From assembly GCF_029784135.1 (NCBI RefSeq), contig NC_073746.1, positions 17,126,416-17,190,415 of the forward strand: a stretch of 64,000 nucleotides of DNA, written 5' to 3'. Positions 56,902 to 64,000 of this stretch are shown one piece after another; positions within the stretch are counted from its first letter, which is position 1; every line of letters begins with the position of its first letter. The notes beneath the pieces are model-generated. The model saw nothing but the letters and a program-made list of their open reading frames with translations. It did not search any database and was not told the origin of the DNA. Made by a program: the position numbers and the translations under genes. Origin of the DNA: Toxorhynchites rutilus septentrionalis. Taxonomy: Eukaryota > Arthropoda > Insecta > Diptera > Culicidae.

Positions 56902-58939
56902 AAAACTCTAGAGAAATAGTCATTGTATCATTGTGAAAATGCGGCACCAATCAAACGATAGAGAACGATCAATTGTTTTGTTGTTAGCACCGTCTATGCA
57001 CCGAGTTTTGCGCCGTTAATCTATACCTGTTTTACACCACGCTTGAATCTGGTGTGCTCTCTCTGTTGAGTTATTTTTCATCACACAAGCGCATACGGTT
57101 GGTATGGAGGCGCGCGGTTGTTTTTATGCCTTGCTTAGAACGAACGAAGACGAAGCGGACGTTAGAATTTGATGCATGTGAGGCGCGCATCACACATGTG
57201 AGAAGCGATGTTTAGTATCTGAATTCTGCGCTGTGTTCATTCGGCGCTCTCTTGTTTATGAATTTGGTACACTCCGTGTTTTTTATGAACGCGTGCTGAT
57301 GAAAATTGAACTCAAACGCAGCGCAGCGTATGTTTTCGGAAGAGTGCGGGAACGCGGGAACAAACCCTCAAATTGACAGCTCAAATCAACGATGCCGATG
57401 TAGCTCGTATAGACGTAATTTTGCTACTCTTTCGGAAATTCAGTCTATTTCGATCCTCCACGACCCGAAATAGACTGAATGTCTCTCGCTGCTAGACCTT
57501 GCCTTTATGCAGCTTTGACCAGGGCTTGGAAATATTGAGCTTGTAAGTAAGATTGAAAATATATTTTTATCTGTGTAACGCGTTTATTTTGCTTGTCGAT
57601 GCTGCTGTCGTTCATTCGACGGCAAACAAATTTACAACTGCGTTCATTCATATTCATTCTGTGCTATCTGAGCTTTCCTTAAAGCTCGAGTCATGAGAAT
57701 TCATTCACATTTATTCATTGCCATTGAATTGTCAGGAATGTTGTGACTGTTCATTTTCAATATCTCGATATGTGTGTGATTTTCTCATTGAGTCAGTGCC
57801 TTGGCTATTCAGTTATTTTTGAAGTTACTCCGAAATGGCAACGCAAATCGGTGGCGCAAGCGGAAATGACAACAAAAGAATGACAAAACTAGGAATATTT
57901 CCTTTTGCTCACATTTCGTGAACGCAGAACAGAACGAAAAACAGAATGAACAAAACTGGATGAATACAACTGTGAGTAGCTTGCTGTGATCGTGAGGTTT
58001 GGCGTTGTTTCATTTTCGGTATCCCGAATGCAATGATATAATGATCGAATGTAGCCGGAAATTCAGCTGAAAAGATAGATGTGATACAGACATTTCCAAG
58101 CACTGGTTTTGATTGGATTTTTTTTCTCGATTTTTTTTTCGTTACTTTGCAGGGACATTTAGCGATTTGCACTAATATTTGTTCACGATTAAGAAGAAGA
58201 GCTGCTGTCGCTTGATTATATCATTAGTCATGATGATGATGTTTTGAACGGCTTGAAAAGATCAATTTGAAATATTCAAACAAGAGGCGAAAGAAACTCT
58301 CCGGGTTTGAAGTCTCTACCATGAACAAAAACGACACCTTAAACTAATCTCTCGACCTTTAGAAACATGTAATATGTGTGCCGTACATCAGCAGAAAAAC
58401 GAGCAGATACACATATTTCATTGCACAGTTTCGTATTTTTATTTCTACAGAGTGCAGATGCACTGGATGTGAGAGAAAAGATTGCTTTTGCAAATCGACT
58501 AATCGAAACGCGAAATTTCCATTGTGATAATGTTTCAGATTTTTCAATTGTTTTATGGTTAGTTTGAAAAAATATACTATTTTCTTCATTGTCATAAATT
58601 GTTATGAAGTGCTCGAATCGATTGATGCAAAAATCTCGTGAATCCTTCAGGCAATCACTGAGCAATAATTGTGAGTACAAGGGGAAGCTTGTGTCTTCGA
58701 TTTCGACCAATCAAAACGCGGAATTTTCGTTTGGATATTGCTTGTGATTTTTCAATTGTTCGACAGTTAGTTTCATGATATATATATATATACGGCCATT
58801 CCATGCCAAACCGATATAGTGGTTGTCAGATTTTCGTGAAAAGTGGTAGTTCTGTTCTTTGCCGCAAAACATTAGACCCGTATTTTTAATGTTTTCATCA
58901 GGGTGACCATTTCCATTTAAGGGTTGTTCGAAAAATGGG
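56902..58939. other. Intron segment, no gene identified
   Basis: A 15-bp hairpin is listed separately. Some CG-rich words occur at 57090-57420. Frames up to 123 codons on the minus strand show no recognisable domain. Confidence 0.4.
57438..57480. repeat. Perfect 15-bp inverted repeat (hairpin)
   Basis: ATTCAGTCTATTTCG at 57438-57452 pairs with CGAAATAGACTGAAT at 57466-57480 around a 13-base spacer. It could fold as a hairpin or be the end of a small foldback element. Confidence 0.7.
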
Positions 58940-59325
58940 TTGCCATACAAATGAAACACAAATTTCTACATCACTCAAGAATTAATCAAGCAATGGATGC
59001 ATTTGCTTGATTAATTAGGCATTTGGAGGTTTTAGGGCGCAATAAATGTTTCTATGGTGGTTAGACACTCCAGCCTCTAAGGGAGAGAAGATTTTAGGGT
59101 GCATGAAATGTTTCTATGTTGAATAGACACTTCTTCCCCCTCTCTAAGGGGAGAAGAGGGGAAGGGTCTGTCTTTGTTCTATCATATTTTCTGTATCAAA
59201 CATTCATTTAGGAATTTTATAGTAATTATAATAGCTATAAACATTATTTAGGAATTTTATAGTAAAATGTAAATTCAACGGGGTCGATTAGAAGATCAAT
59301 CAATAAACAGTTCTGCGATTGGAAA
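58940..59325 (+). mobile_element. Helitron fragment, copy 3
   Basis: It shares the ATACAAATGAAACACAAATT units, the TCTGTATCAAACATT segment and GGGTCGATTAGAAGATCAATC with copies 1 and 2. Both Helitron termini are missing. Confidence 0.7.
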
Positions 59326-59572
59326 AACGAACAATTCACACCGAGACGTGTCAGTCGACCATTCATGCTGAGGCCATTCGATAGATTTTTTAGGAGCCTT
59401 GAACCATCGCGATCATCAGTTTGATCTATTGTAGTGAATCCATGAGATGGTTTCATTATTTTTCCTATTGATTGAATATAGTATTCATGAAAACTTTTTT
59501 GTGTTTGCACCTCATTGTTTGTCCGCGATGATATTACCATCCCATTTCGTGGATAATTGGGGCTCTACTGTA

Positions 59573-60873
59573 CAGGGTTTTCCATTTCGGGCTTCCGAAA
59601 GTATACAGCCCTGCGCTGACAACCGTTTGACATAGCTGTCAACCAAAGCGTCATATCGTTAGTTGAATGTCTGCCATTTTACAATATGGATCGTTTTAGC
59701 ATCGCACAACGTGTTAATTTTGTTAAATTATACTATAAAAATGATGAAAAAACCAGCAAATGTTTTACGAGCATTACGGACGGGTTTTGGTCGTCATGGA
59801 AGGCCTACAGAGCACACACTCGCTAATGTAGTGCGTAAATTCGAACAAACTGGATCCGTAGCGGATATTGTGAAACCTGTGCATCATCGCAATGTGCGTT
59901 CGGCCGAAAATATTGTTGCTGTTGCTGCCAGTGTGGAGGATGACCCGAATGTTTCGATTCCACGGCGTGCTCAGCAATTGGGCTTGTCAAACACATCATT
60001 GTGGCGAATTTTGCATTTGGACTTGCACCTACATCCATATAAAGTCCAACTGGTACAAAAATTAGAGCGTGGTGACCATGGAATGCGTCGGGCATACGTC
60101 GATTGGGTGCACGAACAACAGCAGCAAAATGCTGAATTTTCGCATCAAATTTTCTTCAGCGATAAGGCACATTTCGAGCTCGGTGGCTATGTGAACACCC
60201 AAAATTTCCGTATATGGGGCTCAGCAAATCCACACGTGATTTTTGAGAGGCCATTGCATCCGCCAAAAGTCACTGTTTGGTGCGCATTATGGTCTGGTGG
60301 AGTCATCGGACCGTATTTCTTTGAAAATGAGGACGGCGAGACGGTAAATGTGAATGGTGAGCGCTATGGCCGCATGTTAGCCGATTTTTTTTGCCACAAA
60401 TTGAAGATGGATACGGATGACATGTGGTTTCAGCAAGACGGCGCCACGTGCCACACAACACGACCGAACATGGCCATATTGCGAAGGAAATTTGAGGGAC
60501 GCATAATTTCGCGTTTTGGTGATGTCAATTGGCCGTCCAGATCATGCGATTTGAACCCGCTAGACTTTTTTTGTGGGATTATGCGAAAGACCGTGTCTAT
60601 GCCAACTCTCCGAAAACTCTTGAACATTTGAAAGACAACATTCGTGAAGTTACGACCGAGATACCGCCCCATATGTGCCGAAAAGTCATCGAAAATTACC
60701 TGCTCCGGATCAAGGAGTGCGAGGAAGCCCTAGGTGAACATTTGAATGATGTTGTATTTCACACATAATGGCATAAACCAAACTTTAATTTGAAATAAAA
60801 GTTTCATCGAAATTCGAATTCTAAGTGTGTTTTATTTCAATTTACTTTCGGAATTTAAAGTTGGAAAACTCTG
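59573..60873 (+). mobile_element. DD41D (rosa-like) IS630-Tc1-mariner transposon
   Basis: Inverted ends CAGGGTTTTCCA (left) and TGGAAAACTCTG (right) are extended imperfectly by CCGAAAGT / ACTTTCGG further in. TA flanks both sides (59571-59572, 60874-60875). The length is 1301 bp with one transposase. Confidence 0.82.
59686..60768 (+). pseudogene. DD41D transposase, two frameshifts
   Basis: The likely start is MDRFSIAQRVNFVKLYY at 59686. A frameshift near 59740-59755 moves to the frame RALRTGFGRHGRPTEHTL. The recognition helices follow (VRKFEQTGSV, then SIPRRAQQLGLSNTSLWRIL). Catalytic residues are the aspartate in FFSDKAHFEL, the aspartate in FQQDGATCH and the aspartate in DLNPLDFF, with 41 residues between the last two (DD41D). 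A one-base loss in the T-run near 60567-60575 shifts the rest, which continues LWDYAKDRVYANSPKTLEHL and ends at 60768. Otherwise collinear with the family, so decay is recent. Confidence 0.87.
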
Positions 60874-62258
60874 TATATTATTTTAAATTGCAATTGTGCT
60901 CTTTGAACTGCCTGGGAAATGGATCAACTGCGGATGGTCAAGTGATCCAGAGAGGAGATATTTGGATTCAGGTACACGAATTATTGGTCGAGCATAGTAG
61001 TCAAACACTATCAGAATTGGTAGCACTATCAAATGTCGATCAAACAACGTTTGAAAGTAAAGATTAAAAAATCTAGTAACTATTTTCCTCGAAATTGAAA
61101 ATACAAAGACGTACGATACTTTGAGAACCGATTAATGAAGGACTGATTCTACAGTTTATTTGGCGAGAAGCTCATAATACTGAAGCAAACTCATCTTGCG
61201 TTTGACAACGTTTTTCGAGCAATGAATTAGAAGCGTATTGGAAGACATCGTAACTACCACCTTTGTAGCGACGGAACAAATGACACGTTGTGTCACAGAA
61301 ATGCTACTATTCTGTGGTCCTGGATTTACCCGAGAAATGGAGGAATACAATACTTTGATTATGATGGAAGTCTATGGAACACAGGACACGTGTCTAGTGT
61401 AAATATTCTGAGTCAAACGATCTTTTCTGACCTAGCAACTACTGATTGGAAGCAACCGAATCCACGTGCATTGCGCAGTTTTCGAGCATATGTTCTTCCT
61501 ATGCAAGCCTTCCGAAATTGACCACAAGCCGCACAGGTATTCACCGATAAAACCTAATCTCACCTCCGATACGATAACAAACTCCGTCCCGTACCTTTGG
61601 AACTCGGATGTGTCATCGTCCCCTGAAATGCTCCCGATATGACAACTTATCAATGAGACCAACGAAGGCTTCTCTCTCGGATTAACTTAATCGAATTTGG
61701 TGGTGGTGGGTGGAACATTGTGTTAATACCGCCTGTGTATTAAGATAAGGTTTCGGAAGGCTATGACCGTGGAATATGGAGTGCGTACATTTAATGCGCC
61801 ATAGATCATGATTCAAGGTTCGAACGCATAGTTTAATCTGACAATGTCGTTTCTGTTTACTATCGAAACGCACATGAATCAATTCCAGCGGCTTATCAGG
61901 ACACGGTGATTCAATTCAGAATGCCCGTGTTCTGTTGTGAGGGTGCTAGGGTTTCTTATTTTTGTCAACAAACTCAAGTGTTGCTCTGTGGTACAAAGTC
62001 CGCAGAGGTTTTGTCAATATTTTTCCACCCGTTAGTGTCAACGATTCTTATCGGGCGTGCTCGACGTTGTAAACCATCGGTCAGTTTGCATCTGCGAACT
62101 TTGGAATCGCAAACACACACTTCAGTTGACAACGGGGCTGTTACAGTTGCACTTTAATTTCGTTGCATTGATAAGATATTGAAAGATAGAAACACCTGCG
62201 TCATGCGAGCGTTTATTGATGCGTTTCTATTTTTTTTTTGTAAATGTTTAATCCCTAG
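60874..62258. other. 3' end of the long intron, nothing recognised
   Basis: No domain-bearing frame is seen. It ends with a T-rich tract and the acceptor TTTAATCCCTAG at 62247-62258. Confidence 0.5.
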
Positions 62259-62566
62259 GTCAAAAAGAGATTCTCCACAAAGTGAACGGAAAATTTCCCG
62301 GATCGCAACTCATTGCCATCATGGGCCCTTCGGGTGCCGGTAAATCGACCCTGCTGGATGTTCTGTCCGGTTACAGGCGGACCGGAGTGGAGGGAGCCGT
62401 GTATGTGAACGGCCGTATCCGAAAGTTGAACAGCTTCCGGCGTATGACCTGCTACATAACCCAGGACGATCGGTTGCAAACGCTGCTAACGGTACTGGAA
62501 AACATGAGAATCGCTGCTGATCTGAAGCTGGGCCCGGAGGTGTCGAAGCATGAGAAAGAGTCGATC
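62259..62566 (+). CDS. ABCG transporter, coding exon 2 (Walker A)
   Basis: With the single base from exon 1 it encodes GQKEILHKVNGKFPGSQLIAI, then Walker A GPSGAGKST (62324-62350), which binds the ATP phosphates. The Q-loop region follows as CYITQDDRLQTLLTV. The donor is TCGATC|GTAAGT. A total of 308 bases plus one gives 103 whole codons, so the next exon begins in phase 0. Confidence 0.93.
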
Positions 62567-62621
62567 GTAAGTGGTCACGGATTGCTTCTTTTGAAAGTAG
62601 TGATTTTGATTTTCATTCCAG

Positions 62622-62768
62622 ATCGAGGATATCCTGACCGTGTTGGGTCTCTATGAACACCAGTACACCATCACCAGTCGGTTATCGGGCGGTCAGAGGA
62701 AGCGGTTGTCTATAGCATTGGAGCTCATCAACAACCCTACGATAATGTTTCTGGATGAACCAACCACG
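62622..62768 (+). CDS. ABCG transporter, coding exon 3 (signature and Walker B; extra base)
   Basis: The acceptor is TTCATTCCAG. It encodes [20 protein letters not shown], the ABC signature LSGGQRKR (62682-62705), then [16 protein letters not shown] (Walker B). The family continues TTGLDS or TSGLDS, with the codon split into exon 4. Here the bases after GATGAA are CCCAACCAC, one C more than CCAACCAC requires. The exon is 147 bases where 146 would keep the frame into exon 4. As written, the frame reads DEPNH and then shifts. This is either a sequence error or a true frameshift. Confidence 0.9.
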
Positions 62769-62826
62769 TATGGAGCTAAGCCAATAATCTAGAACAATAA
62801 TCATAACCTCAATTTATCATTCATAG

Positions 62827-63065
62827 CGGTTTGGACAGCTACTCCTGCAATCAGGTGGTGGAGCTCTTGAAGACACTGGCTAAGCAGGGACGCACCATCA
62901 TCTGCACCATCCATCAACCGTCGGCCAAATTGTTCCAGGAGTTTGACCAGGTGTACGTACTTTCTAACGGCGAATGTATGTATCAGGGGTGCACCAACAG
63001 CCTCGTGCCATTCCTGCAGTCAGTCGACATGCCCTGCCCGGTGTACCACAATCCTGCGGATTACG
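62827..63065 (+). CDS. ABCG transporter, coding exon 4 (D-loop, H-loop)
   Basis: The acceptor is CATTCATAG. The first base completes the split codon and GLDSYSC (D-loop) follows. [27 protein letters not shown] includes the H-loop histidine that contacts the ATP gamma-phosphate. [12 protein letters not shown] and [10 protein letters not shown] end the nucleotide-binding domain. The donor is TTACG|GTAAGT, phase 1. Confidence 0.93.
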
Positions 63066-63129
63066 GTAAGTGCCTTTGTTGATCCCCATCAGTACACCAT
63101 TGTTTATATCTCTCTTACCCTACGAACAG

Positions 63130-63543
63130 TCATTGAATTGGCCTGCGGAGAGCACGGCCCGGATAAGATCCAAACCATGGTCATGGAGATGGGCAACGGA
63201 GAAAGCACCGATTGGTTTGGGGACCGGCGGAAGATTCTCAAACTGGAGCAGCTGCGGAAAAAGTATCCGCTCAAGAAGATTATCGAGCAGAGCGAGGATC
63301 TGCATGCGACTTCCCAGTGGCACCAGCTGGAGGTACTGATCAAGCGGGGGATTATCAAGGCCAAAAGGGATGCCACGCTGACTCACTTACGTTTCGGGGT
63401 CAACATTAGTATCGCTGTCATGTTGGGGTTCTTGTTCATCAACGCCGGTAATGAGGGCTCGCGAGTGCTGGACAATTACAACTTGCTGTTTTCGATTCTA
63501 ATGCATCACATGATGGCGACCATGATGTTGACGGTGCTGACAT
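63130..63543 (+). CDS. ABCG transporter, coding exon 5 (linker, first membrane helices)
   Basis: The acceptor is ACGAACAG. It encodes VIELACGEHG, a charged linker with EQLRKKYPLKKIIEQSE, then RDATLTHLRFGVNISIAVML, where helix 1 of the transmembrane domain starts. LDNYNLLFSILMHHMMATMM is helix 2. The donor is ACAT|GTAAGA, phase 1. Nucleotide-binding domain before membrane domain is the ABCG order. Confidence 0.93.
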
Positions 63544-63601
63544 GTAAGAATATTGGCTTCTTATGTTATACCGTTCCGTTTTAATGTTAGTTCTCCTACA
63601 G

Positions 63602-63702
63602 TCCCCACCGAGATGGGAGTGATCCTGAAGGAACACTTCAACCGTTGGTACACGCTGAAAAGTTACTATTTGTCCGTGAATATCCTTGATCTACCACTTT
63701 CG
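63602..63702 (+). CDS. ABCG transporter, coding exon 6
   Basis: The acceptor is TTCTCCTACAG. With one base from exon 5 it encodes FPTEMGVILKEHFNRWYTLK and SYYLSVNILDLPLS, the intracellular loop and start of helix 3 typical of ABCG1/4. The donor is TTTCG|GTAAGT, phase 0. Confidence 0.92.
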
Positions 63703-63765
63703 GTAAGTATTTTTGAGATTATTCGGAGTCTAGTGAATCATGATTAAATATATTCGTAATTCTAG

Positions 63766-63921
63766 TTCACCTGCTGTATGATCTTCACCTGTATAATCTA
63801 CTTCATGAGTAGTCAACCAATGGAACTGTCCCGTTTCGGGATGTTCTTTGCGATCAGCTTCCTGATAGTGTTGATCGCACAAAGTATCGGTCTGGCGATC
63901 GGAGCGTGGTTCAACGTTGTG
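63766..63921 (+). CDS. ABCG transporter, coding exon 7
   Basis: The acceptor is GTAATTCTAG. It encodes FTCCMIFTCIIYFMSSQP (helix 3 end and loop) and MFFAISFLIVLIAQSIGLAI (helix 4). It is 52 whole codons with donor TTGTG|GTAAGT. Confidence 0.92.
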
Positions 63922-63979
63922 GTAAGTATCATATTTCGGGTTCATTGCGACACTACCTTCATCTGAATGTCCGTTGCAG

Positions 63980-64000
63980 AACGGAACCTTCCTCGGTCCG
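63980..64000 (+). CDS. ABCG transporter, coding exon 8 (partial at window edge)
   Basis: The acceptor is CCGTTGCAG at 63971-63979. It encodes NGTFLGP in phase 0, which matches the loop after helix 4 in ABCG proteins. It continues beyond the window. Helices 5-6 and the extracellular loop are not in this window. Confidence 0.85.

Larger units (their letters stand above)
34062..62258 (+). other. 28.2-kb first coding intron of the ABCG gene
   Basis: The donor is G|GTTAGTG at 34062. The acceptor is TTTAATCCCTAG at 62247-62258. Phase 1 on both sides and continuity of the ABCG domain across the junction support the pairing. The intron contains three Helitron-derived pieces, five palindrome-ended elements, one I-like copy, one RNase H-type retrotransposon, one SINE, an ITmD37E and a DD41D transposon. 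From 34062 to 35256 I see only AT-rich sequence. Confidence 0.8.

Noticed and set aside
1..64000. Endogenous viral sequences, common in Aedes genomes
   Set aside because: No viral polymerase, nucleoprotein or glycoprotein motif was recognised in any frame. All RTs belong to non-LTR retrotransposons.

Overview
This window is eukaryotic, almost certainly from a culicine mosquito and most like Aedes. The evidence is the mix of repeats: a tRNA-derived SINE resembling Feilai, RNase H-bearing I-like retrotransposons, an RTE-like element, an ITmD37E transposon and a rosa-like DD41D transposon. It also contains an insect ABCG-type transporter split by one very long intron. I see no bacterial or viral gene, CRISPR array or convincing tRNA gene. 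Species and clade names rest on motif recognition, not on a search.

The only host gene I can support is an ABCG1/ABCG4-like half transporter on the plus strand. Its first coding exon is at 33761-34061. Seven more exons run from 62259 to the window edge, where the gene continues. Splice phases agree everywhere except one extra base in the Walker B/D-loop exon (C-run at 62760-62762), which breaks the frame. The 28.2-kb first coding intron (34062-62258) is largely transposon.

Upstream of the gene (1-33.4 kb) are an I-like 3' end, a SINE, an R4/Dong-like element with a long open RT frame (741-3056), a CR1/Jockey-type element (about 9973-11787), a decayed autonomous Helitron (about 19060-20296), and an I-like element (24409-32290). 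That I-like element is cut in two by a younger RTE-like insertion with a 12-bp target duplication. Inside the intron are Helitron copies, one of which carries a 3.2-kb RNase H-type retrotransposon with a 13-bp duplication. The intron also holds an I-like copy with a complete RNase H, a SINE with a 12-bp duplication, an ITmD37E transposon and a DD41D transposon.

The most unusual content is a family of 1-2.7 kb elements (labelled A-H) bounded by palindromic termini of the form GACGTAGNACTACGTC. Several carry recognisable replication-dependent histone material. Element B (14503-16636) holds a histone H3 pseudogene followed by a histone-type 3' stem-loop. Element D (41417-44113) holds two H2A pseudogenes, each with a degenerate stem-loop downstream, plus a third stem-loop on the opposite strand. 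Elements A, B and C share a TATA/initiator core. I read this as capture and amplification of histone-locus DNA by a non-autonomous DNA transposon family.
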